Assembly (NCBI GenBank): GCA_019925095.2
Contig: CM034412.1
Location: 16,406,001-16,470,000, forward strand
DNA length: 64,000 bases
Source of the DNA: Dendrolimus kikuchii
Taxonomy: Eukaryota; Arthropoda; Insecta; Lepidoptera; Lasiocampidae
Direction of reading: 5' to 3'
Both the position numbers and the translations under genes were made by a program. Positions within the stretch are counted from its first letter, which is position 1. Each line of letters starts with the position of its first letter. Of the stretch, positions 19,228 to 29,859 are shown in pieces. The notes below the pieces were generated by a model, which had not been told where the DNA came from, ran no database searches, and worked only from the letters and a program-made list of their open reading frames with translations.

Positions 19228-19320
19228 AGAAGCCGTGGTGGCTTTGTGGATAAAGCACCCGCAGCCTTAGATACAAGTTCAAATTCTAGCCGGAACATTA
19301 AACATCATTATAGACTTATT
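19228..19320 (+). mobile_element. tRNA-like SINE head
   Basis: AGCCGTGGTGGCTTTGTGG with A-box-like TGGCTTTGTGG and B-box-like AGTTCAAATTC, then CCGGAACATTAAAC. It continues beyond the LINE-T insertion at 19586. It is too decayed to be a functional tRNA. Confidence 0.5.
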
Positions 19321-19330
19321 AGTTCAAAAC

Positions 19331-19574
19331 ACACACACACATACAATGCAAAAGTGGATGGATGCAGAAGTCGTGGAAGGCCACGACACACCTTCCATGA
19401 TCAAATTGATCGTGTACTAGCAGAAGGTGATGTCAGGAGCCTTAAGAACAGACGAGCGTGCATGACAAGAGCTATGAATATCAAAGAAGCAAGTGAGGTG
19501 TGTAAGAATAAGCCTGAATGGCGCTCTGTTGTTCGTGCTTATTCCGCAAGGGAATTGGCGTGAAGTTATGTATA
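19331..19574 (+). mobile_element. LINE-T 244 bp copy with 11 bp TSD
   Basis: TAGTTCAAAAC at 19320-19330 and 19575-19585. The open frame (AKVDGCRSRGRPRHTFHDQI to ARELA) is uninterrupted. The final frame of the ORF, DNA identity to other copies and the exact duplication indicate a young insertion. Confidence 0.9.
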
Positions 19575-19585
19575 TAGTTCAAAAC

Positions 19586-20157
19586 TTACATCCCCTGTCC
19601 CTTTTACTTAAATTATATCGTTTAATTTTAATATTTAAATTATTTTGCACACCATAACCATATGGTAAAATGTACTGTGCTTTTACAATTGTATAAAACC
19701 TTCGTAGGAGTGCTTTTTTTTGCAAATATATTTATATGTTTAATTTAAAAAATACAGATAGCTCTTTGCCATATTTTAAAAAACATAAAATATTTACTTT
19801 ACCCTGTCTGTATATGCTTGGAGTAGCACTGTTTGTAAAAGCGAACCCGCATTTTAGAAAGAGATCCCAGTCACCCTAGACTTACGTGATTTTAGGAAAG
19901 ATGAAATTTTTAGGATCGGTAGTTTAATATAAACTTAGAAAGGAATGGATACTCGCTAAGCTGAAAGCGGGGCCGTTTTTCAGGTAGCAGCTATCAAAGG
20001 TGGAAAATAACCATGGAAAGATGTTTGGCCCGTCAGATTCGTCTGGCTCATTACGTAAGTTCCCATTTTTTTTAAAGTGTCTGTCAAAAGGTATGGCCCA
20101 CAGGAAGCGTCTGGCAACTGTATATCTTCGTTTATAACAATATCATATATGACATAT
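19586..20157. other. No gene seen
   Basis: AT-rich. Contains TTGGCCCGTCAGATTCGTCTGG-like words but no frame or repeat I can name. Confidence 0.45.
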
Positions 20158-20440
20158 GTAAAAAAAATCGTTTAAAAGAACCGACTTCAAAAACTAAAAA
20201 GTATAAAATAACTTATTTCCAAAGCTATTATTAATATATAATATATTATCTAAAACATCTTGAAGTCCGTGCAAAGTAAAACATAAAAATTACTATATTT
20301 TGAAAATTACTAAGCACCGACTTTAAGATGTTTTAGATAATATATATTAATAATAATAGCTTTAGAAATAAGTTATTTTATACTTTTTAGTTTTTTAGTT
20401 TCTGAAGTCGGTTTTTTTAAACGAAGTTTTTTTATTTTTT
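20158..20440. mobile_element. Fold-back element of the ACCGACTTC family
   Basis: Arms of about 110 bp (AACCGACTTCAAAAACTAAA, AAGTATAAAATAACTTATTT, then ATATTATCTAAAACATCTTG) are followed by their inverse with a loop of about 45 bp. Related to 14270-14895, with the shared right flank GGGTAGACCTACGAAAGGTG. Confidence 0.75.
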
Positions 20441-20689
20441 TGTTACTTTTTAGTTTCTGGCTATGTATGGGTAGACCTACGAAAGGTGCCGCGTTAAACT
20501 ACCCATACTGAAAATTTCATGTTTCCTAAAATCACGTAAGTCTGGGGTGACTGGGATCCCAGTCTATTTGTTTAGTAAGTTCTCCGACATGGCAAGTCGC
20601 AATAGAAGCGACAATAACAAGCTTTGTATGCCTCCCGTACAATCTGTTTTTGCTAATTAGTTGGTTTTTAACATTTAATTACTATTTGC

Positions 20690-20795
20690 ATGCCTGAAAG
20701 GGCAAAGCCATGTGAAACATTAAATAACATATTTTCATCTAATGTTTTTACTGACCATGTTTTTAAGCAAATAAATTATTTGATTTGATTTGTAA
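20690..20795 (+). mobile_element. LINE 3' end with (TTTGAT)n tail
   Basis: GCATGCCTGAAAGGGCAAAGCC to AAGCAAATAAATTATTTGAT and TTGATTTG. A short-period tail after AATAAA fits a LINE end. Coding sequence is missing. Confidence 0.45.
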
Positions 20796-20799
20796 TAAT

Positions 20800-21411
20800 T
20801 TTTTAAGATTTGACTATTATATTGAAAATAAAATAAGCCTTCTGTTTCATGTATGACGACCTAATCATTTCGCACTAATGTGTAGCGACATACAGACTAC
20901 CCCCTTTTTTAAAATTTCATCCGTTTAGCCCTAGTACGGATAAAAATGGCTGTGATACACATTGACAAACGGACGGACGAACATGTTGCTGATTCATGTG
21001 TAAAGTTTTCCTATTAGCCAAAATGGGCACAGAACCCTGAACTAGCATGTAACAATAATAGCTGCAAAGTCAAGGGAACATTACACAAGCGAGAACTGAC
21101 TAATGCAGTGCGCGATGCACGCGGAACTATGACTCCGCTGACACGATGCCAATTGCACTCGAGAGCATGCCCAAATACTGTCCCAGTATTGGGATAGAGT
21201 GGGATGGTCCTATATAAGAAACGGGAATCATTACTATTCTAGTTTAAATCCCAGCTGTATCCGAGACATTTGCCTAGACTCTAGAGACGACCAATTTCAC
21301 AATTTTCACAAAACTATGCCCAAAGTAACATGAAGTCCACGCCGTCCTCATTAGTAGATAAATTTTTGTTTCCAAGGAACATATTCCTTTGAGTGATGAT
21401 ATTGAGTGAGC
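20800..21411. other. No gene seen
   Basis: Includes a GC-richer patch at 21085-21190 (GCGCGATGCACGCGG, CTCGAGAGCATGCCC) followed by CCTATATAAG at 21209. This could be a promoter, but no frame follows. Confidence 0.35.
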
Positions 21412-21422
21412 TAAGTCTTTGC

Positions 21423-21669
21423 TTTATATACAATGCAAAAGTGGATGGATGCAGAAGTCGTGGAAGGCCACGACACACCTTCCATGATCAAATTGATCGT
21501 GTACTAGCGGAGGGTGATGTCAGGAGCCTTAAGAACAGACGAGTGTGCATGACAAGAGTTATGAATGTCAAAGAAGCAAGTGAGGTGTGTAAGAATGGGC
21601 CTAAATGGCGCTCTGTTGTTCGTGCCTACCCCGCAAGGGAACTGGCGTGAAGTTATGTATGTATGTATG
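21423..21669 (+). mobile_element. LINE-T 247 bp copy
   Basis: TAAGTCTTTGC (21412-21422) and TAAGCCTTTGC (21670-21680) flank it, one mismatch in 11. The frame is open from YNAKVDGC to ARELA. Confidence 0.85.
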
Positions 21670-21680
21670 TAAGCCTTTGC

Positions 21681-22354
21681 GAGCCTAATTCACTACAATG
21701 TATTTTCTATATGAACTTTCCGTGATTTGTTACCCGTAACACAGGCGTCACTTGCTCAGCTTGGGAATAGACTCAATTTACTACTGAAACTTAGTAAATA
21801 CTTTAAAGAACGAGGATAAAAATAAGTTAATTTTTAGCCAGAAAAATGGAACTGCTCCCGTGAGTACAGATCTGAAAGTTAAGTAGGTACAGCGTCAATT
21901 TAAAAAAATATTAAAACAACAACTAAGAACTATATTGTAGCAATTTTATAAATAAAGCGAAACTTTCTTGTGACAACGGTTTAACCAGCAAATAAGGGTT
22001 ACATTTTGTCAAAATCATTGTGAATAAATCTCTAAGCGTATACGAAAAAATAACATACATCCGTGCGCAGAAGGTTTGCCGATAGCCTCTTGATGTCTCG
22101 TATCGATGGTCAGCAGGGTAAGTAATACAATACAATAATAGTGAATAGTCATCGGAAACCTGCGCGCGGCTTGTAAGAATTTGAATTTAATTCTAGTTCA
22201 GTTGTATTTAGATGTTTCATTTAAAACGATCTTCTACTCTTAACTTGTTAATTAAATTATTTTCAAAAGTAATGTATCTAATATACCAGAATTATCTTCT
22301 AATATCCCTGCTTCATCTGGGATAATGTTAAAGTTATTGACTGTGGCCAAATGC
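21681..22354. other. No gene seen
   Basis: AT-rich unique sequence. The 70-codon minus frame at 21923-22135 has no motif support. Confidence 0.45.
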
Positions 22355-22366
22355 GTCTTGTTTATA

Positions 22367-22616
22367 CATATATACATACATACATAACTTCACGCCCGTT
22401 CCCTTGCGGGGTAGGCACGAACAACAGAGCGCCGTTTAGGCTTATTCTTACACACCTCACTTGCTTCTTTGACATTCATAACTCTTGTCATGCACGCTCG
22501 TCTGTTCTTAAGGCTCCTGACATCACCTTCTGCTAGTACACGATCAATTTGATCATGGAAGGTGTGTCGTGGCCTTCCACGACTTCTGCATCCATCCACT
22601 TTTGCATTGTATATCT
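22367..22616 (-). mobile_element. LINE-T 250 bp copy with 12 bp TSD
   Basis: GTCTTGTTTATA at 22355-22366 and 22617-22628. The minus frame DGCRSRGRPRHTFHDQID to ARERA is open. Confidence 0.9.
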
Positions 22617-22628
22617 GTCTTGTTTATA

Positions 22629-23510
22629 ATGTTAAAAATAACCCGTTAACGATTAAGGTATAGATACATTATCTGTGAATATTTAACGTGATTAACAATG
22701 TCATGTCTCAAATACCGCATTAAACCATATATCTGTAACATTATCGTAGATAAAGCCCCAACATAAATTAAAAAAAAAAAAACTCTCCCACACCGTAACG
22801 GAGTAAATAAATTTATGATATAATTGTAGAAAAATAACTTAGTTTACAATCTTTCTGAACTTGAAGCTGGGACATTCGTTAGGATCTCGAGGCACCCCCC
22901 AACCACAGGGGCGACCTTGCCTCTAACCTTGGTTAAGACGTAGTCCAAAATGGTACCAAAATAGTTGTGTCCCCTCTTAATGAGGGATGGCTCGGTGCCA
23001 ACATTTTACTTTAAATCAGTAAGGTCTGTTGACCAACACGAAGGGATACCTTATTTTAATACTTTTTTCCCTAAATATTACTTAATAATAAATGTATCGC
23101 GGGCTCAAAGGCTACTTGCTTCAAGTATTGTTTTGGAATTGGGCTAAAAGAAAAGTTTCAAACGACCCAACAAGACGCATAATTAATAATGAACTATATT
23201 CTTAAATTTGTCAAGAGGCTTCTACGTGTTGGCCTTCCCATGGCCCCACACAAGCCCTCCTAAAGTTCGGGCTGCTTATGACCCGTGGTCTTGAGAGATA
23301 TGATATAACTATGTACTAAATGCAGCTACATGTTCAATACATTCTAAGGTTATTTATATACAAAAACAGGCGTTAAAATAACATCTTATCACCTAACTTT
23401 TAAAATATTATCATAGTAATAATAATATTTTATTAATGTGCTGTTTGACACATTTTGCATGTGGGTACATACTTATGACGTCATAAGTATATACGTTCGC
23501 ACAAAATGTC
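22629..23510. other. Unassigned; one motif-free open stretch
   Basis: The minus strand of 22848-22995 reads without stop through LIKRGHNYFGTILDYVLTK and VRGKVAPVVGGCLEILTNVP. It could be an old retroelement ORF piece. The rest is AT-rich with no signal. Confidence 0.3.
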
Positions 23511-23712
23511 TTTCTTTATATATAAAATTCTTCGGTTTATGTATGTCATTGAACTCCGCCTAAACAGTTAAACCGATATTGATGAAATATTATGTGTGTT
23601 CAAGTAGATCCCAGGATGGTTTAGATTCACAATTGGACCCGGTAGGTAGCGCTGCAATTGGGTTCTAATTTTTTTTTTTTTAGAGCAGGATAACGTTTTC
23701 TGAGCCCGCTAG
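23511..23712 (+). mobile_element. Helitron P copy
   Basis: From about TCTTTATATATAAAATTC to GAGCCCGCTAG|T (23709-23712), with ACCCGGTAGGTAGCGCTGC inside. Confidence 0.65.
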
Positions 23713-24115
23713 TATTATTATAATACACAAAAGGCAGTCTTATAATGAAGTATTTCTTAAAAACGAATAATCAGCTGGTTATTTTTATATTTAATTTTTT
23801 AAACTAAAAAAATAGATTTATTTCCGCTATCATATGACCAAATTAAATAATATGAAACGATAAAAGCGGTAAGGTGAATCCATTCTTGTTCGATCAAAGC
23901 TGAATCGAAGTCAAATACGAACATTGAGACACTGGTTTTATTTAAGTGTTTCTTTTTTTGTAATCTGTTAATGGGATGCGAGTGATTGATGGATTCATTA
24001 ATACGGAACTATATTCACGCACACGGCAGTTTTGGGGTAGGCAGGATCTCTATTTTTTTTTTTTTTTGTTGAAGCAGGGGGAATACTTGTGTGAGAGATA
24101 ACATCAACAACATTC

Positions 24116-24430
24116 TATCCGTGCAGGAACGGAGAAAGAATACAATTTCCTGCGTTGGGGCGGCCTGTCGTAAGAGGCGACTTAACAACCCACAGCCAGG
24201 TGGTAGGGCATTTGCCCGACTGGATGGCTACCACCCCTGATTTAAAGTATGCCGCCATAACAACCTTGAGTTGTGTTCCGGCATCAGTGACCAGGTTCCA
24301 GTTTCCCTTAAGAGAGCAGCAGCGCATTTGTAGCAACTTTGCTGTTGCAAATGTCCATAGGCGATGGTAACCGCTTTCCATCAAGTGGGCCGTCTGCCTG
24401 TCTACTGATCTCCTGCAATAAAAAAAAAAA
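24116..24430 (+). mobile_element. SINE-B copy 6
   Basis: Full length, from ATCCGTGCAGGAACGG to CTCCTGCAATAAAAAAAAA. Confidence 0.85.
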
Positions 24431-24615
24431 TACTTTTCGTACACTACCGGGTCCTTTGTGGGGGTTAGACCTTAGCGACGAGATTAAGCGCCGCCGGCAA
24501 GTGCGGAGACTCAGCTGGTAAAGTCGTTCCCAATATGCTACTACTCCATTAAACCTTCTGCATCCCATGTACCCGCACTTGTAGTAGGAAGAGCATGAGA
24601 CCTAGAACGTAGTTA

Positions 24616-25031
24616 TATTATAGTCATCCTTGACGTATCCGTCAACGGGGAACCTTATCAAGTCCAGCTGCGCGAGCGCAGGTGACTAGCGAAACCAAAT
24701 TTGGTTTTTAAAACTTCCTTTGCAAGGAGCGCAATACAACCGTCCTGGTGAGTCGTATGTATAGTTGTAGGAGATTTTAGGGCGGTTCTTTTTGATAAGG
24801 CGTTGCTCGTCAGAGTGTTCTACGCGCTGCGTTTCGAAGGCAGCAACAGCCTTATCAATAGAATTACGCCACTCCCTTCTTTGTAAAGCAAGGTCTTCCC
24901 AGCCGTCACTTGGGATGTCACATGCAGACAAATGGCTCTTGAGTACGTCCCTGTAACGCAGAAATTGACCGCCAGATTTGCGCTTTCTGTCCTTAAGCTG
25001 TAAGTAAAAGACAGCTTTAGTCATTCTAGTG
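24616..25031 (-). mobile_element. LINE fragment with exact 13 bp TSD
   Basis: TAGAACGTAGTTA is present at 24603-24615 and 25032-25044, and the second H copy shows the unoccupied site at 37478-37490. The insert is a 5'-truncated LINE on the minus strand. Its 3' end carries a short TATAATA tail rather than poly(A). Confidence 0.85.
24686..25024 (-). pseudogene. LINE ORF C-terminus with zinc-finger-like end
   Basis: 112 codons from ATG at 25024. GGQFLRYRDVLKSHLSACDI and DGWEDLALQRREWRNSIDKA match the segment after the polymerase of several animal LINE families (pattern GGQ..RY.DVLK.HL..C.I). The end YCAPCKGSFKNQIWF resembles the first half of a C2H2/CCHC finger (CxxC). The partner His/Cys pair is missing, so the finger is truncated. 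No stop interrupts the frame, but it is only the tail of a larger ORF. Confidence 0.7.
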
Positions 25032-25313
25032 TAGAACGTAGTTACGCCCAGGCCGGAGAGTGCCTCGGGAAGCAGAGCAATCTCACTTCGTCAACAGAGG
25101 TTTAGTTCCACCGCATCCCCAGATGCAGGTGGACCCCTGTAGCGGAATCACGGGAGGAGATTCTTCGCATATCTGCGTCTCCGGAGACCGGACACACCTC
25201 TCTCTCTTTCTCGTTCAGCGGCATCCTTGGGTCACATTGCTGCCTCACAGAAGCTTGCCGCTGCGTCGTCGTCGTCGCTGTGTAGCATGGCCTCAACCAA
25301 ACCAGAGATGGAG

Positions 25314-25460
25314 ACACTTGACATCTTTGTCTTCCGTGATCACGGCAACTGAAAAGTGGCCAAAACGTCGGAAAACCAAAATAAAATAAAATTACCGCGC
25401 TTAAAGCCGTTAAAACTTAGTTTTATTATGTATACAAGTCGCGAAAACTTAAGAAAATAG
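25314..25460 (+). mobile_element. PLE 3' end
   Basis: CTTGACATCTTTGTCTTCCG, hairpin with one mismatch (25344-25361), TAAAATTACCGCGCTTAAAG and AACTTAAGAAAATAG. 5'-truncated. Confidence 0.75.
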
Positions 25461-26089
25461 CACAATAGCTGTCGGTGTTCATATCCCAACCAGTAAACAC
25501 TCTGTCGTAATGTTAAGAAAAATTCCTGCACAATTCTCCTTCCTTTTGGCAATGAAAGAACAACAATTACCATATAAATCTGTTGAATAAATGTCTTGTG
25601 CAATCATTTTAAATTGGAATAAGTAGGTGCGGTATATAAACATACGGTGCTGACGGATTGATGTTCTCCAAATGTATTATTTTGGTTTTAACAAAGCATA
25701 CTTTTTCAGGAATTACGTAGTTCAAGCAAAATGCAAAACAAAATTTTAAAAACATACATAAGTGCAATGAGCTTTTAAAATAAAATTCAGCGTATATAGG
25801 TAAATGACTTTCCATAATTATAAAATTTTCAATTGACAATATCTTTATACCTTCACATAACATATAATTCTTCTGTACATGACCTGTATGATACTTAACT
25901 CATCTTAAACTGCCGGACAGATTTTGTTGAAATTGTTTGTTTGGTTGAATAAGTTTCTGTATTGCTTTAATTCACAATTGGATCCTGTAGGTGCCGCTGC
26001 AATTTCTCTTCTATTTATCAATTTTCCACTTAAACATTATGTTTATCACATTAATTTCATCGTTCACAATATTAAATTACTAAGATATG
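25461..26089. other. No gene seen
   Basis: AT-rich. The minus frames at 25340-25863 are low-complexity and hydrophobic by base composition. A TTGGATCCTGTAGGTGCCGC word at 25978 is a decayed Helitron P trace. Confidence 0.4.
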
Positions 26090-26375
26090 TCCGCAACTTC
26101 GTCCACGCTTGACTTGAAATTCCCGCGGGATTCCCAGGATAAAATGTAGCGCAGATTTTAAGTCAAAGAATTAGCTGTCGGTCAGTGAAAACCGCATCAA
26201 AATCGGCCCAGTAGTTTTTACGTGAATCCGAAGCAAACAGAAAAACCGACATACAGACAAGATTTCTAATAAGAAAAGACATTGTGTTCTCCATCGTTTA
26301 TATAGTCTATTCCACATTTTTTTTAATAGCTTCAATGTACAGACACGGCGTGTTTAGAATTTTTAATATTATAGA
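26090..26375 (-). mobile_element. Helitron K copy, 286 bp
   Basis: Minus strand: TCTATAATATTAAAAATTC (from 26375) through CACGCCGTGTCTGTACATTG to TGCGGACATATCTTAG at 26090. The terminal CTAG has mutated to CTTAG. Confidence 0.65.
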
Positions 26376-26394
26376 TGTTTCGTAAATTTTCAAA

Positions 26395-26612
26395 ATACAT
26401 ACATACGTGTATGTATGTATTTACATACATATATACATACATACATAGTTTCACGCCAGTTCCCTTGCGGGGTAGGCACGAACAACAGAGCCCCATTCAG
26501 GCTTATTCTTACACACCTCTCTTGCTTCTTTTGACATTCATAGCTCTTGTCATGCACGCTCGTCTGTTCTTAAAGCTCCTGACATCACCTGTCTGCTAGT
26601 ACACGATCATTT
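26395..26612 (-). mobile_element. LINE-T copy
   Basis: Long mixed (TACA)n tail at 26395-26445, then the ORF end inverted as far as GTACACGATCA. The frame is damaged. No duplication could be matched. Confidence 0.7.
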
Positions 26613-27226
26613 TTTGTGTTTCGTCAAATAACTTTTAATGTTTATAGACAGCAATTCTTACTAAAAATTCTATTTTTTAATATTTATTTGGTATCTTTTA
26701 ACGGACCCCCCATAATGATTTAAAAAAGAGTTCGAAAAATTATTTTTTATGCGAGCCTGTAAACTTCGTATAACTTATGCATAGAGATATTAAAATATTG
26801 ATCGACGTCGATGAGATTTGTTGTCACATATGTATTTACATATGAACGCTCTTGATGTTGCAAGTGAACGACAATAAAATATAATTTCAAAGGTAATGTC
26901 TTCAAATACGAGTATGTGGTCTTTTCATCTCCATAAATCATTGAAATACGTAAACATTCGTTACCATTAAATAGACGTTAGCATGTTTAATATAAGTTTC
27001 CAAGATATTTCTCGTTAAAACATTAATACTTTCAACCGCCGAGAAATGTAATAATAACACAGCCGATCGCATATGTTGCGATCATTTTATATAAAAACAA
27101 ATGTTTATGAATTAATAAGATACGCAAATAAACACAAACCCAATTGAGTTAATTTATTATCTTTTTCTATACTGGTAAGTATAAGACATAGCAAAAAATT
27201 CCAATTTATTTTAATCTAAAACTAAA
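26613..27226. other. No gene seen
   Basis: Very AT-rich. A GATGTTGCAAGTGAACGAC word near 26850 hints at an old LINE tail. Nothing else is supported. Confidence 0.45.
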
Positions 27227-27473
27227 TTAAATAAATAAATAAATAATCGGCAAACAAACACACACATTGTATATCCCCAAATTAAGCAAGTTACGCTTGT
27301 GTTATGGGTAATATACAACGGATTACTCTGGGGCCGATCCCAGACACCCAGACCATAGTAAATAAAGAAAATACGTTTCCGAAATTTACTATACCAGGAA
27401 TCGAACCCGGAGCCTCTGCGTCGCAGTGAGGTAGGCCGGCAAAGGCTTAGCCCGCTCGACCACAGAGGCCGTC
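27227..27473 (-). mobile_element. SINE-D (tRNA-derived)
   Basis: Tail (AAAT)n at 27227, B box inverted at GGAATCGAACC, A-box region GTGGTCGAGCGGG, 5' end GACGGCC at 27473. A small deletion in the middle removes a few bases of the ATTTACTATGG..CTCC block. Confidence 0.8.
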
Positions 27474-27550
27474 TTAAATTATAAATTAAACTACAATATC
27501 AAATAAAACACTTACTCGTAAACTGTTTCCAAGCGTTTGCATGTCTATCA

Positions 27551-28005
27551 TGTTAAATACACCTCGACAGAAAAGTCCACATGAAACAAATTACATAATT
27601 GTCGTACTTTATTGTTGTGGGTGACGTAATAGTGATGTTCTGGGAGTCGTGTAACGTACAGGCTATTAAACCATAGACACTATACATAAATGAATTGAAA
27701 GTCATCGATTTTGAAATATAAAATAATCTACTTTAAAGAGAATTAATACCGAAATTATTATAAGTACCGTTTTAAATGGCTTATTTAATATATATATGTA
27801 CAGCTTAGTATAAAACAATGCCTGAACGGAGGGATGGGGTAGTCAAGCGACGACTACGATACGAGTATGACGTGTGTAGTACTTTCATCTAGCGAAATAG
27901 TGACGGACTTTTGGCGTGTAAATAAATCGTGCAGTTACAGTTCTAATAAACTCTATAGTAATTCCAACGGCATTTATTTTAATTCGAGTCCTATAGCTCG
28001 TAACA
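27551..28005 (+). mobile_element. Solo LTR, old copy
   Basis: TGTTAAATACACC start, TATAAAACAATGCC, TCTAATAAACTC polyadenylation region and CTCGTAACA end, aligned with 38795-39289 over its second half. The flanks (ATCA and ACAC) do not match, so the duplication is lost or the 5' boundary is misjudged. Confidence 0.6.
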
Positions 28006-28199
28006 ACACATAGGTATATCCATTGCAAGTTAAATAAAAGCTTGTAATAACAACAATTTGCAAATATAATATTTTTTGTTTTTGACTTTGGACCGACTTC
28101 GAGATGTTGTAGGAAATATTTATTATTTGCTTTTTAGTTACTTTTTCTTTCGAATATGGTTACTGTAATGTATGGCATGTATATAAATTGCGGGTAGTT

Positions 28200-28305
28200 T
28201 GTATTTTATTCTTCTTCTTCTTCTTCTTCTTCAGCCACTCTCAGTCCACTGCTGGACGTAGGCCTCCCCAAGTACGCGCCACATATCCCGGTGTCCCGTC
28301 TTCCT
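28200..28305 (-). pseudogene. LINE C-terminus with (GAA)n tail
   Basis: Minus strand: GWMRKTGHRDMWRVLGEAYV, then QQWTESG and TGA, followed at once by (AGA)n. The W...GEAYVQQWT pattern is a recurrent end of insect LINE ORFs. The trinucleotide run (28206-28233) is therefore the retrotransposon's 3' tail rather than an independent microsatellite. Confidence 0.65.
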
Positions 28306-28439
28306 CATCCAGCCTCATCGATGGCGGTATAACCATCAACAGAAATCCGGCTTACATAAATCCCCTGATCGGACTCGGACAGCAGCGTCTCCGATGCGAG
28401 TAAGCCGGTACTGCGGTCACCAACCCGCATGCCAAGCGT

Positions 28440-28560
28440 GGTGACTATGGCATTTCCCCCAAATATGAAACGCAAACATAGTATTTTATTCAATGACGAA
28501 TAAATCAGTCTTGTTACCGCTGCCATTGTTTTATTTGTAGTACATTACAACTGGCGACGA
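28440..28560 (+). mobile_element. Possible LTR end and primer-binding site
   Basis: AATGACGAATAAATCAG, then GTAGTACATTACA followed by ACTGGCGACGAGGATGGG. LTRs ending ..TACA followed closely by TGGCGAC are known among Ty3/Gypsy elements primed by a tRNA. The LTR start is not identified. Confidence 0.4.
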
Positions 28561-28861
28561 GGATGGGAGCTTCACAACATCCCTACTAACAAATGTAGGT
28601 GTCGTATTTCATTCGGTGAAATTATTTTAGTAAGTATACTAATTCTATTTTAGAAAAATGAAAACTCTTATTTATTTTTCTTGATTACATTTTGTGAAGG
28701 TAATTTCCGGTTGTATCTGTCGGCAGCAGATGAAATATTATACAAATTAATTTGAAGAGTTTCTTGTCTTTGAAGGTTGGGTATTAAAGAAAGTTAAAAT
28801 GGCTGAAATTATATTTCTTTATCAATTTTTAACACGTTTCATCTCTTAACTATTTTTTTAG

Positions 28862-29205
28862 CGGAGGAAGTTAAAGGGTTATCAAATGCTGACTTTGATC
28901 GTTAGGAAGATGTGGTCTCAGGACCAGAGATATCGGATATTGTGTGAAAATTAAACAAACTTAGGAAAGAAAATCCTCAGGTCCCGAATGAAAGCATAGA
29001 GTTATGATTGAAATTAAATGCGAAAGGCAAAACATCCAACGACATGACTTTGATTCCGTGGAACCTCGGAAGACGGATGGTTTAGGACATTACCTATATT
29101 GACACGCTGGCTCCTTCTCATCCCCAAGAGTCTAGAGTTGAGGCCGGTCGTACTGCCAGTTCTACCAAACGCCTTAAACGACGCAAATATGCAACGATCG
29201 GAATA
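28862..29205 (+). pseudogene. Retroelement J module, most 5' copy
   Basis: Frame from 28862: AEEVKGLSNADFDR-stop, EDVVSGPEISDIV-stop, KLNKLRKENPQVPNESIEL, then NDMTLIPWNLGRRMV-stop-DITY, IDTLAPSHPQ and KRLKRRKYATIG. Four in-frame stops break it. PW..GR..VWD.T.VDTLA matches 9690-10190 (minus). A 5'-truncated SINE-B abuts at 29212. Confidence 0.6.
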
Positions 29206-29211
29206 TGGTTT

Positions 29212-29409
29212 TTGATCTAAAGTATGTCGCCATAACAACCTTGAGTTGTGTTCCGGCATTAGTGACCATGTTCCAGTTTCCCTTAAGAGAGCAGCAGCGC
29301 ATTTGTAGCAACTTTGATGTTGCAAATGTCCATAGGCGATGGTAACCGCTTTCCATCAAGTGGGCCGTCTGCCTGTCTGCTGATCTCCTGCAATAAATTT
29401 AAAAAAAAA
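29212..29409 (+). mobile_element. SINE-B copy 7, 5'-truncated
   Basis: GATCTAAAGTATGTCGCC to CTCCTGCAATAAATTTAAAA. It lacks the 5' 110 bp. Confidence 0.8.
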
Positions 29410-29475
29410 GGGTTGGAAATGGAGCCGTTAGGGATGAAAACTTTGGCCTTCATCTCCTTTTCATAGTCATAGACA

Positions 29476-29832
29476 ACACAAAAATGCACAACAAGACAAA
29501 AATGCACAAAAAGACAAAAATGCACAAAAAGACAAAAATGCACAAAAAGACAAAAATGCACAAAAAGACAAAATGCACAACAAGACAAAAATGCACAACA
29601 AGACAAAAATGCACAAAAAGACAAAAATGCACAAAAAGACAAAAATGCACAACAAGACAAAAATGCACAACAAGACAAAAATGCACAAAAAGACAAAAAT
29701 GCACAACAAGACAAAAATGCACAAAAATGCACAACAAGACAAAAATGCACAAAAAGACAAAAATGCACAAAAAGACAAAAATGCACAAAAAGACAAAAAT
29801 GCACAACAAGACAAAAATGCACAACAAGACAA
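29476..29832. repeat. 18 bp minisatellite, two unit types
   Basis: Nineteen to twenty units of AAAAATGCACAAMAAGAC. Units come in a C form and an A form at one base in the order A BBBB AA BB AA B A (deleted) A BBB AA, where A has AACAAGAC and B has AAAAAGAC. One 17 bp unit and one 10 bp remnant shift the frame. Because the period is a multiple of three, long artificial frames arise on both strands (KTKMHN and CLVVHF repeats). Confidence 0.9.
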
Positions 29833-29859
29833 TAGTTACTTGGCAAAACAAAAGGCAGC

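Larger units (their letters stand above)
24040..25313 (+). mobile_element. Composite element H, interrupted twice
   Basis: Blocks ACCGGGTCCTTTGTGGGGG, GTGCGGAGACTCAGC, AGCATGAGACCTAGAACGTAG and CTTCGTCAACAGAGG follow the same order as the uninterrupted copy at 37258-37610. A SINE-B (24116-24430) and a LINE fragment (24616-25031) are inserted. Type unknown; the frames inside it are not genes. Confidence 0.55.

Noticed and set aside
28206..28233. Independent trinucleotide microsatellite
   Set aside because: It follows directly on the stop codon of a LINE C-terminus and is best read as the element's tail.
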